DNA of 44,448 nt from Oscillospiraceae bacterium (GTDB lineage: Bacteria; Bacillota; Clostridia; Oscillospirales; Acutalibacteraceae), in contig JAQXMC010000036.1 in assembly GCA_029012445.1 (NCBI GenBank), positions 1 to 44,448 of the forward strand. The letters run 5' to 3'. The notes beneath the pieces are model-generated. The model worked only from the letters and a program-made list of their open reading frames with translations, was not told the DNA's origin and did no database searches. Position numbers and translations under genes: made by a program. Shown here in pieces: positions 1 through 5,741 of this stretch; position 1 is the first letter of the stretch; every line of letters starts with the position of its first letter.

Positions 1-71
1 TGATAGGCTGCAGGTGTAAGCGTAGTGATACGTTCAGCCAGGCAGTACTAATAGGTCGAGGGCTTGACCAT
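1..71 (+). rRNA. 23S ribosomal RNA, 3' end only
   Basis: The first ~70 bases match the conserved end of bacterial 23S rRNA, including the TACTAATAGGTCGAGG block followed by CTTGACCA. The gene is cut by the window edge. The exact mature 3' end is not certain because the processing stem partner lies upstream of the window. Positions 72-147 do not resemble a 5S rRNA, and a terminator follows directly. Confidence 0.93.
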
Positions 72-147
72 ATTCTTGGTACTTTTTGTGGATGTTTCCT
101 TTTTCCGTTTGCTCTGCTTTGTTTAGTTTTTAGGGTACAAAAATCAG

Positions 148-176
148 CAGCACTGAAGTGATTCGGTGCTGTTTTT
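148..176 (+). terminator. Intrinsic terminator after the 23S gene
   Basis: CAGCACTGAA (148-157) pairs with TTCGGTGCTG (162-171) through one G-U wobble, with loop GTGA and then TTTTT. It lies about 75 bases after the 23S end, so it probably ends the rRNA transcript. Confidence 0.85.
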
Positions 177-190
177 GCTTTCATAAAATT

Positions 191-218
191 ATTACCGCAG
201 GCATACGCCTGCGGTAAT
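191..218 (-). terminator. Perfect 12-bp hairpin ending the minus-strand operon
   Basis: ATTACCGCAGGC (191-202) and its exact complement (207-218) flank the loop ATAC. The hairpin sits 16 bases past the stop codon of the YbaK-like gene. Short T/A runs lie on both sides, so it may act in both directions and insulate the rRNA operon from the converging operon. Confidence 0.75.
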
Positions 219-234
219 TTTCTTTCAGATTATC

Positions 235-705
235 TCATTCGGGCAGCTTGCAAACATCTACCCATTTCTTATATCCGGAATATTTTTCCAGTTCGGGGAT
301 AGTCAGCTCGATAGCGCTGTTGCTGCTTCCGCAGGCGGGGAAAACCGTCTCGAAGCGCTTCAAACTTTCATCAAGATAAACATCGACTCCCTCGTTGATC
401 GCAAACGGGCAAACACCGCCGACTGCGTGGCCGATATATTGCTCGACTTCGTCAAAGGTGAGCATTTTTGCCTTAGTGCGGAAAGTGTCTTTGTACTTTC
501 GGTTGTCAATTCTGACATCGCCTGCGGCAATTATAAGAATTGCGCTATCACCGATTTTGAACGACATGGATTTCGCGATCCTTGCGCCTTCAACGCCGAG
601 AGCCTGAGCGGCGAGCTCGACCGTTGCGCTTGAGACAGTGAATTCCCTGATCCTGTCCTCCATGCCGAATTTTCTGAAATATTCCCTGACTTTTTCGATT
701 GCCAT
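235..705 (-). CDS. YbaK/ProX-type aminoacyl-tRNA deacylase
   Basis: This 156-residue protein is a single YbaK/EbsC-type domain, the family that hydrolyses mischarged aminoacyl-tRNA such as Cys-tRNA(Pro) or Ala-tRNA(Pro) in trans. Visible family features are the IAKSMSFK segment near residue 43, the GGVCPFAI segment near residue 95 and the late ACGSSNSAIELT block. Length is normal for a free-standing member. The start is supported by AGGAGGAAT just upstream of ATG. It is the last gene of a minus-strand operon, 45 bases after mrp and just before the 191-218 hairpin. The sequence does not show which tRNA it edits. Some relatives are annotated only as YbaK/EbsC proteins. Confidence 0.85.
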   Translation of the reverse strand: MAIEKVREYFRKFGMEDRIREFTVSSATVELAAQALGVEGARIAKSMSFKIGDSAILIIAAGDVRIDNRKYKDTFRTKAKMLTFDEVEQYIGHAVGGVCPFAINEGVDVYLDESLKRFETVFPACGSSNSAIELTIPELEKYSGYKKWVDVCKLPE

Positions 706-750
706 TTTTATTCCTCCTGTGCCGGGTACGCGCCGAAACGGTGCTTTAGG

Positions 751-1575
751 TCAGTCAATAATCCGCTTGAGCATTTTATCAATGCCGCCGTTTATAGCGT
801 CCGTGTCGGCAAGCTCAATAGCGCCTTTGTCGGCGAGGGCTGCGGTTTTCGGATCTATCGGGAGCTTGGCAAGAACAGGCAGACCGTATTGCGCTGCGGT
901 TTCATCGACCTTGCTTTCTCCAAAGATATAGTGCTTTTCTTTGCAGTTCGGGCATTCAAAATAACTCATATTTTCGATTATTCCGAGAATGGGAATATTC
1001 ATAAGCTCCGCCATGTTCAACGCCTTTTTAACGATAAGAGAGACAAGATCCTGCGGAGTTGAGACAACGATTATTCCGTCAACAGGCAGACTCTGGAACA
1101 CCGTCAGCGCGACATCGCCTGTTCCGGGAGGCATATCGACGAACATATAGTCAACATCGCCCCATGCTACCTCTGTCCAGAACTGCTGAATAACGCCGCT
1201 TATGACGGGCCCTCTCCAGACGACTGGCGAGTCCTCCTTGTCAAGAAGCAGGTTTATCGACATTGCCTTGATGCCGGTTGAAGTGACCTTGGGCAGAAGT
1301 CCGGTTGCGTCCGCCTCAGCTTTGCCCTTTAGCCCGAACATTTTCGGAATTGACGGTCCCGTCACATCAGCGTCGAGAATAGCCGTCTGCTTTCCTCTCA
1401 TCTGCGTTGCCGTTGCAAGCAGAGCCGTTACTGATGACTTGCCGACGCCGCCCTTTCCGCTGACGACAGCGATGACCTTTTTAATATCGCTGTATTCATT
1501 TTGTTTGAGTCTCATATCCTCCTGATTGCAGCTTTCGGCGCAATCGGAGCAGTTTCCACTGCAATTTTCACTCAT
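751..1575 (-). CDS. mrp: Mrp/NBP35-family P-loop ATPase, Fe-S carrier
   Basis: This 274-residue cytoplasmic ATPase belongs to the Mrp/ApbC/NBP35 family, which binds and transfers Fe-S clusters to apoproteins. The N-terminus has a four-cysteine cluster at residues 5, 9, 12 and 16. The deviant Walker A GKGGVGKSS is at 40-48, MPPGTGD marks the switch II region, and a C-terminal CPNC motif probably binds the bridging cluster. I chose ATG at 1575 over an upstream in-frame GTG at 1584 because the ribosome site AGAGGTG overlaps that GTG and lies 6 bases before the ATG. That site is inside the last codons of tadA, whose stop is one base away, so the two genes are probably translationally coupled. Confidence 0.92.
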   Translation of the reverse strand: MSENCSGNCSDCAESCNQEDMRLKQNEYSDIKKVIAVVSGKGGVGKSSVTALLATATQMRGKQTAILDADVTGPSIPKMFGLKGKAEADATGLLPKVTSTGIKAMSINLLLDKEDSPVVWRGPVISGVIQQFWTEVAWGDVDYMFVDMPPGTGDVALTVFQSLPVDGIIVVSTPQDLVSLIVKKALNMAELMNIPILGIIENMSYFECPNCKEKHYIFGESKVDETAAQYGLPVLAKLPIDPKTAALADKGAIELADTDAINGGIDKMLKRIID

Positions 1576-1576
1576 T

Positions 1577-2047
1577 TCAGACACCTCTTTGTGATTTTTT
1601 TGTATTTCTTAATTTAATAAAAAACTCGCTTAAAACTTCTGAGCATTCGCTTTCCATAAAACCTCCGATGACCTCAGGCTTATGGTTGAACGGCAGCTCG
1701 AACATATTTATAACTGAGTCGCAGCAGCCGGCTTTTTTGTCATATGCGCCGAACACGACTTTCTTTATTCTTGAATTTATTATCGCTCCGCAGCACATGG
1801 GGCAGGGCTCGAGAGTGACGAACATATCACATTCCCAAAGCCGCCAGCCGCCGAGCTTTTTGCAGGCGCTGTCGATAGCTTCTATCTCCGCGTGATAAAG
1901 GGCGTTCTTCCCTTTCTCGCGCCTGTTTCTTCCCGAGCCGACTATCTCGCCGTTCCTGACGACGACCGCTCCGACCGGGACCTCGCCCTCCTCGGCTGAT
2001 TCCTTTGCCAGAGCCAGAGCGTACCTCATGATATCTTCGTCATTCAT
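1577..2047 (-). CDS. tadA: tRNA-specific adenosine deaminase
   Basis: TadA converts A34 to inosine in tRNA-Arg(ACG), allowing wobble decoding. The 156-residue product has the zinc deaminase motifs: H52-A-E54, with E54 as proton shuttle, and P81-C-P-M-C85. The GEVPVGAVVV segment is typical. The reading frame stays open upstream to 2116, but MNDEDIMRYAL at 2047 is the conserved family start. It overlaps the upstream CPBP gene as ATGA, a standard coupling arrangement, and no separate Shine-Dalgarno is visible. The preceding 23 codons would encode a non-conserved extension lying inside the CPBP gene. Confidence 0.95.
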   Translation of the reverse strand: MNDEDIMRYALALAKESAEEGEVPVGAVVVRNGEIVGSGRNRREKGKNALYHAEIEAIDSACKKLGGWRLWECDMFVTLEPCPMCCGAIINSRIKKVVFGAYDKKAGCCDSVINMFELPFNHKPEVIGGFMESECSEVLSEFFIKLRNTKKSQRGV

Positions 2048-3009
2048 ATTGAGATATAAAAGTGGGTGTACCAGCAGATAGCCAGAAACGCCAGTATCAT
2101 AGGCAGGTTGAGACAATAAGCTTTCACCCTTTCGCCTTTCGTCAGAATGTTTGCTCCGTTGTCAACGGATACGCCCCCTCTGCGAAGGAAGAACAGAGCG
2201 AGACAGACAAGTCCGATTCCGATCGCCGTGAACACAACGGCGGAGCTGACAATGTTCGCCGTGTTTTCATCGAGACTTTCCACTATATATGAAGTCACAC
2301 CGGAAATTGCGTTATTGAAAAAGTGGATAAGAATACCGGTCCAGAGCGAATTTGTGGCGATGGTGAAATAGCCGATAGCGAGACCGGCGACAAAAGCGAA
2401 GGGCGCCTGAATGAGGTTGCAGTGAGCGAGACCGAAAATAACAGCGGCCATCATAATTGCAAACCAGTTGCCGTATTTGCGAAGCGGCTGCATGATAACG
2501 CCGCGGAAGCTGATCTCCTCAATCACCGCCGCAACGATCGTCAGACGCATCAGATATATAACCAGCTCAAAGCCTGAGGAAGGCGGAGCCATATCGGGCG
2601 ACGAGAGCTTGAGACCGATGGCCTCCAAAAACATTGTCAGGTACGCAGTCAGGTAACTGCCTATAAGGCAGAGAGCGACTCCCGCCGGAACGGCTAAAGC
2701 GGCGAGCAGGGGACTGTCGGGCTTGCCAAGCGGAAGTATCTCATAATGAGTCCGCTTTTTTTCCGCTTTTCCGACGAGAAGGAACGAAACGCACATTGAA
2801 ATCACTGTGATAAGCATTTCGGAGGCCTGCCGGAACAGCATATCGTTTTTATAAAGTTCATTCAGACCGAGCAAAGGAATGAGCAGAGACAGAAGCTCCT
2901 GCATAAAAAGAAATCCGATAATGCCCGCGCCTGCCAGAATACCGTATCTTTTAATCTCCTGCTTTTGAGAAAATTTCAATTCTTCAATATAATTGATATC
3001 TCCGAACAT
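2044..3009 (-). CDS. CPBP-family intramembrane glutamic protease
   Basis: This 321-residue polytopic membrane protein has about eight hydrophobic segments. It carries the CAAX protease/bacteriocin-processing (CPBP, Abi, Rce1-like) motifs: E164-E165-xxx-R169, H196 in FGLAHCN, and H229-FF-N-N233. In Rce1-type enzymes these residues activate water for intramembrane cleavage. No substrate is suggested by the neighbours, since no bacteriocin genes are present. An AGGTGA site precedes the ATG. It follows the SDR gene by 8 bases and overlaps tadA by 4, so it is cotranscribed with both. Confidence 0.9.
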   Translation of the reverse strand: MFGDINYIEELKFSQKQEIKRYGILAGAGIIGFLFMQELLSLLIPLLGLNELYKNDMLFRQASEMLITVISMCVSFLLVGKAEKKRTHYEILPLGKPDSPLLAALAVPAGVALCLIGSYLTAYLTMFLEAIGLKLSSPDMAPPSSGFELVIYLMRLTIVAAVIEEISFRGVIMQPLRKYGNWFAIMMAAVIFGLAHCNLIQAPFAFVAGLAIGYFTIATNSLWTGILIHFFNNAISGVTSYIVESLDENTANIVSSAVVFTAIGIGLVCLALFFLRRGGVSVDNGANILTKGERVKAYCLNLPMILAFLAICWYTHFYISI

Positions 3010-3017
3010 AAATTCAC

Positions 3018-3806
3018 CTACTTTGCGTAAATAATGCCTATTATTCTGTTGACGGCTCTTATTGGCAAAATTTTTGCCAATGAAACTAGAAACTTATATT
3101 GAAAGCCGACAGTCGAAAGAGGCTTCGGATTTTTAGCCGTTGCGAGCTTATATATAGTCTTTGCGATAGATATGGGCGCCATTCCGTTTTGCTCGTCATG
3201 TTCCATGGTTGAAACGCTCTTCTGAAGAATTCCGCTGTAAATCTCATCGCCGTCGGTGCTTTTTTCTCTTGCCGCAGTGAAGCCGGTTTTAACATCGCCC
3301 GGCATAACGGCGCAGACCTTGATATTGAACGGACGCAGCTCGTTAGCCATAGCGAGAGTCAGAGAGTTGACGGCCGATTTTGACGCCGAATAAAATGCCT
3401 GAAATGGGATTGACAAAGGCGCCGCGAGAGAGCTCACATTGACGATAGTTCCGCCGCCGTTTTTTCTCATATATCCGACAGCCTCATCCGAACAGGAAAC
3501 CACCCCGAAAAAGTTGACCTCAAATTGCTTTTTAGCCTGTTCGAGAGAAGTGAATTCAACAGCGCCGGAGATTCCGAAGCCCGCATTGTTGACGAGAATG
3601 TCAAGTCTGCCCTCAAGCTCAAAAACCCTTGCAAACGCCGCCCTGACGCTTTCTTCGTCAGTCACATCGCAGTCAATGTGTTTTATCGCGCCGTTATCTT
3701 TGCCGCTTCTGCTGAGTTCATAAACGCTGAAGCCGTTCTCGGCGAAGAGTCCGGCAGTCGCAAGACCTATGCCGCTGCTGCCGCCTGTGATAATAACCGT
3801 TTTCAT
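3018..3806 (-). CDS. Short-chain dehydrogenase/reductase (SDR)
   Basis: This 262-residue classical SDR has the nucleotide-binding motif TGGSSGIG at 7-14, NNAG at 73-76, catalytic S126 and Y139-S-A-S-K143. The extended C-terminus after residue 190 resembles SDRs acting on lipid or steroid-like substrates, but the substrate cannot be told from sequence. I placed the start at ATG 3806, preceded by GGGGTGAG. An in-frame codon at 3848 exists, but it overlaps the -10 box of the likely promoter. This is the first gene of the minus-strand operon running to about position 191. Confidence 0.88.
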   Translation of the reverse strand: MKTVIITGGSSGIGLATAGLFAENGFSVYELSRSGKDNGAIKHIDCDVTDEESVRAAFARVFELEGRLDILVNNAGFGISGAVEFTSLEQAKKQFEVNFFGVVSCSDEAVGYMRKNGGGTIVNVSSLAAPLSIPFQAFYSASKSAVNSLTLAMANELRPFNIKVCAVMPGDVKTGFTAAREKSTDGDEIYSGILQKSVSTMEHDEQNGMAPISIAKTIYKLATAKNPKPLSTVGFQYKFLVSLAKILPIRAVNRIIGIIYAK

Positions 3807-3836
3807 TTTTCTCACCCCTGTCGGATTTGTTACTAC

Positions 3837-3865
3837 ATTATATTGCATTTTTCGGGGAAATACAA
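3837..3865 (-). promoter_or_regulatory. Sigma-70-type promoter of the SDR-CPBP-tadA-mrp-ybaK operon
   Basis: Read on the minus strand: -35 TTGTAT, 17-base spacer, -10 TATAAT. The predicted transcript start is near 3830, about 25 bases before the SDR start codon. No other plausible promoter appears between the genes of this operon. Confidence 0.7.
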
Positions 3866-4043
3866 GAGAATAAAATCAATAATAATAATAAGAACGGATA
3901 TTTATATTCAGGCTTATCTGCCTATGATATCGGATATGATTGACAAAAAAGCCCGGCCTCGTCGGCGACTGATGTTTCTTGCGGCTTATCTGAGACTTAT
4001 AAATGTTTATATTGACCATAATTTTGTGATAATCGACAATAAA
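3866..4043. other. AT-rich intergenic stretch with no recognised gene
   Basis: This lies between the minus-strand operon promoter and the first copy of the 218-bp repeat. A short (AAT)n-like run is at about 3878-3891. I see no convincing coding sequence, hairpin terminator or conserved RNA here. Confidence 0.5.
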
Positions 4044-4063
4044 TTGCACAAAAAATTGTGCAA
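4044..4063. promoter_or_regulatory. Palindrome upstream of sRNA A, possible operator
   Basis: TTGCACAA and TTGTGCAA flank AAAA. Copy B keeps a perfect version (TGCACAAA-AA-TTTGTGCA, 5390-5407) although two bases differ, so dyad symmetry is preserved. It lies about 54 bases upstream of the -35 box. It could bind a regulator; a weak upstream terminator is the alternative, but no T-tract follows on the plus strand. Confidence 0.4.
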
Positions 4064-4117
4064 AATATCCTAAAAACTGTGCTTGTATCCAAAAGTGAAA
4101 AAGTTGCTCAAAAAGCC

Positions 4118-4146
4118 TTGCATTTTCATAAACAAGGGTATATACT
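4118..4146 (+). promoter_or_regulatory. Promoter of sRNA A
   Basis: -35 TTGCAT (4118-4123), 17-base spacer, -10 TATACT (4141-4146). Both boxes and the spacing are identical in copy B while the spacer has changed. The predicted start is about 4151-4154. Confidence 0.7.
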
Positions 4147-4151
4147 TCATA

Positions 4152-4261
4152 TTGTCAACGGAGGGAAACCTCCTTGACATAGATTTGATTTCTCCACTTA
4201 TTTGAATGTTTTCTTCATATTTTCTCCTTTTAAAAGCGTTTGAGGCCACTCAAACGTTTTT
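4152..4261 (+). ncRNA. Candidate trans-acting small RNA, copy A
   Basis: This transcript of about 110 nt is predicted from promoter to terminator. At the 5' end, GTCAA-c-GGAGG and CCTCC-TTGAC form a 10-bp hairpin with one bulged C and a GAAA tetraloop (4154-4178). A U-rich region without obvious structure follows, with TTTCTCC at 4189-4195 and TTTTCTCCTTTT at 4220-4231. Both can pair with Shine-Dalgarno sequences of the GGAGA type. It ends in an intrinsic terminator (CGTTTGAG-GCCA-CTCAAACG, then TTTTT). I see no start codon with a ribosome site and reading frame of useful length. Architecture resembles UCUCC-type regulatory sRNAs such as RsaE/RoxS, but I do not recognise a named family. The role is inferred. 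Confidence 0.65.
4232..4261 (+). terminator. Terminator of sRNA A
   Basis: AAAAG-CGTTTGAG (to 4244), loop GCCA, CTCAAACG (4249-4256), then TTTTT. The stem is unchanged in copy B; only a loop base differs. Confidence 0.85.
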
Positions 4262-4346
4262 AACTTTTATGGGAATTTTTTTTACATTTAATATACACTG
4301 CCGATACAATTTTAATGTTTAATTATTTTATAAGGTGTATTGCGCC

Positions 4347-4377
4347 TTGATCCGCTCAAAACTGTTATGTATATAAT
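4347..4377 (+). promoter_or_regulatory. Weak candidate promoter for the LCP-like gene
   Basis: TTGATC (4347-4352) and TATAAT (4372-4377) are separated by 19 bases, longer than ideal. The leader would be about 107 bases. Read-through from sRNA A is the alternative source of transcript. Confidence 0.35.
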
Positions 4378-4490
4378 CAGATAAAAGATTATCGGCGGGC
4401 GGCTTCTTTTCGGAAAGTTATCCTATTCCGAAAACACGGATGTACCAATGAGCAATTCCACTATAATACGAAATATCCGGAGTGAAACGA

Positions 4491-5363
4491 GTGAAAAAGA
4501 ATAATTCAAACTTCAGAATAAAAACATCTCTTGAATTCAAGACAGATAAGGAGCAGATCGGCCGCCGCAGACTGACCTTCGGCCTGATTTTCGGAATAGG
4601 AACGGTCATGCTTGCCTGCATTTGTCTGCTGCTGCTTTTGCGCGAATATGATTTTGATGTCGACAATATAATCGGCCGGACGACCGAGACGAGCGAAACA
4701 AGCGAGGAAAGCACATCGGAGCCGGTCAGAATGGAGGGAAAGACGACTTTTCTTCTCCTTTGCTCGGATGACGACGGAGAAAAGGTGCATCATGCCGCAC
4801 TTCTGGATGTTGACCTCGGAAAAGCCGAAATGAAGATAACGACGGTCGACGCTAAAAAGAGCGCAAGCGTGAACGGCTTTTCGGGCAACCTATCCCAACA
4901 GCTGGCGCACGGAGGCATGACGCAGGCAGTCGCCGCAGCCGAAAGCATGACGAATGCGAAAATCTCAAGATATATAAGAGCGACCGACACCTCCTTCAAG
5001 GGCGTCGTCAAGGTATTCGGCGGAGTGCCCTGCACAATTGACAGCCGCATCAGCTATTCGGTTGACGGCGTCGGGTATATTATTGATAAGGGAACTCAGA
5101 CGCTCACCGCGGATATGAGCTATAAATATATGTATTATCTCTCGCAGCAAAACGAGAACAAGCCCGAAAAAATGAGCGAATTTCTCGCCGATATGCTTGT
5201 GACCTTCATGACTGAGGAGAACTTTAACCGGGTTGACACGATATATAAAAAGCTTGTGAATATACTTGACACCGATATCTCGGCCTATGATTTTGCCAAT
5301 AACAAGGCAAGTCTCGGTTATCTTATTGAAAAAACTCAAGGACAAAAAGCGACAGTTGCCTAA
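4491..5363 (+). CDS. Membrane-anchored LCP-like protein, probably catalytically degenerate
   Basis: This 290-residue protein has a short charged cytoplasmic N-terminus, one membrane segment at about 29-51, a Thr/Ser/Glu-rich linker and an extracytoplasmic domain. The domain resembles LytR-CpsA-Psr (LCP) phosphotransferases: a FLLLCSDDD strand where LCPs have LLLGxD, a LAHGGMTQAV segment where they have AYGGPELAV, then FKGVVKVFGGVPCTID. The arginines that bind the polyprenyl pyrophosphate in active LCPs (SIPRDT region) are replaced by VDAKKS, so transfer activity is doubtful. I chose GTG at 4491, 8 bases after GGAG; an upstream GTG at 4482 overlaps that site. Both small RNA copies flank it. 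Confidence 0.65.
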   Translation: MKKNNSNFRIKTSLEFKTDKEQIGRRRLTFGLIFGIGTVMLACICLLLLLREYDFDVDNIIGRTTETSETSEESTSEPVRMEGKTTFLLLCSDDDGEKVHHAALLDVDLGKAEMKITTVDAKKSASVNGFSGNLSQQLAHGGMTQAVAAAESMTNAKISRYIRATDTSFKGVVKVFGGVPCTIDSRISYSVDGVGYIIDKGTQTLTADMSYKYMYYLSQQNENKPEKMSEFLADMLVTFMTEENFNRVDTIYKKLVNILDTDISAYDFANNKASLGYLIEKTQGQKATVA

Positions 5364-5462
5364 AATTTTCGGCAACATACACAATAAAATGCACAAAAAT
5401 TTGTGCAAAACAGCCTAAAAACTGTACTTATATCCAAAAATGAAAGATTTGCTTGAAAAGCC

Positions 5463-5491
5463 TTGCATTTTCATAGGGAAAGGTATATACT
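5463..5491 (+). promoter_or_regulatory. Promoter of sRNA B
   Basis: -35 TTGCAT (5463-5468), 17-base spacer, -10 TATACT (5486-5491). It is identical in boxes and spacing to copy A, while four spacer bases differ. Confidence 0.7.
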
Positions 5492-5496
5492 TCATA

Positions 5497-5606
5497 TCGT
5501 CAACGGAGGGAAACCTCCTTGACATAGATTAGATTTCTCCATCTTTTTGAATGTTTTCTTCATATTTTCTCCTTTTAAAAGCGTTTGAGGTCACTCAAAC
5601 GTTTTT
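5497..5606 (+). ncRNA. Candidate trans-acting small RNA, copy B
   Basis: This near-twin of sRNA A has about 95% identity over the transcribed region. The GAAA-capped hairpin (5499-5523), both CUCC motifs (TTTCTCC 5534-5540 and TTTTCTCCTTTT 5565-5576) and the terminator stem are unchanged. Substitutions fall in the linker between the motifs and in the terminator loop. TCTCCTTTT (5568-5576) is exactly complementary to AAAAGGAGA at 5727-5735, the ribosome site of the next gene. Regulatory function is inferred and the RNA is not assigned to a known family. Confidence 0.65.
5577..5606 (+). terminator. Terminator of sRNA B
   Basis: AAAAG-CGTTTGAG, loop GTCA, CTCAAACG, then TTTTT (5602-5606). It insulates the RNA from the downstream membrane protein gene. 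Confidence 0.85.
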
Positions 5607-5637
5607 AAACTTTTATGAGGAAATTTTTGCTTTGCTA

Positions 5638-5667
5638 TTGAAAAACACACATGATATAGTATACAAT
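5638..5667 (+). promoter_or_regulatory. Candidate promoter of the 590-residue membrane protein gene
   Basis: TTGAAA (5638-5643), 18-base spacer, TACAAT (5662-5667). The leader of about 68 bases contains a small GCGC-TGACT-GCGC stem near 5686 and ends in a strong AAAAAGGAGA ribosome site. Confidence 0.5.
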
Positions 5668-5741
5668 ATCTAAGTATTGCCGATCATTGCGCTGACTGCG
5701 CAGATGAGGGGCGGACATATCAAAGAAAAAGGAGATTTTCT

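Larger units (their letters stand above)
4044..4261 (+). repeat. 218-bp direct repeat, copy A
   Basis: This aligns without gaps to 5389-5606, about 21 differences in 218 by my count. Differences are unevenly spread: 11 in the upstream 74 bases, 4 in the 29-base promoter (all in the spacer) and 6 in the 115 bases after the -10 box. The copy opens with a perfect palindrome, TTGCACAA-AAAA-TTGTGCAA (4044-4063). It then holds a promoter and a small RNA gene. No terminal inverted repeats or target duplications are visible, so it looks like a duplicated RNA gene rather than an insertion element. Confidence 0.9.
5389..5606 (+). repeat. 218-bp direct repeat, copy B
   Basis: This gapless partner of 4044-4261 begins 26 bases after the LCP-like stop codon. 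It holds the same palindrome, promoter and small RNA. Weak similarity continues about 20 bases past the terminator (CTTTTATG followed by an A/T-rich run in both). Confidence 0.9.

Noticed and set aside
3525..4073. 182-codon plus-strand frame opposite the SDR gene
   Set aside because: It lies antisense to a clear SDR gene, has no ribosome site and its tail crosses AT-rich non-coding DNA into the repeat.
4044..5606. The two 218-bp repeats as an insertion sequence or composite transposon
   Set aside because: No terminal inverted repeats, target duplications or transposase are seen. The gene between them is LCP-like, and conservation concentrates in the RNA part.
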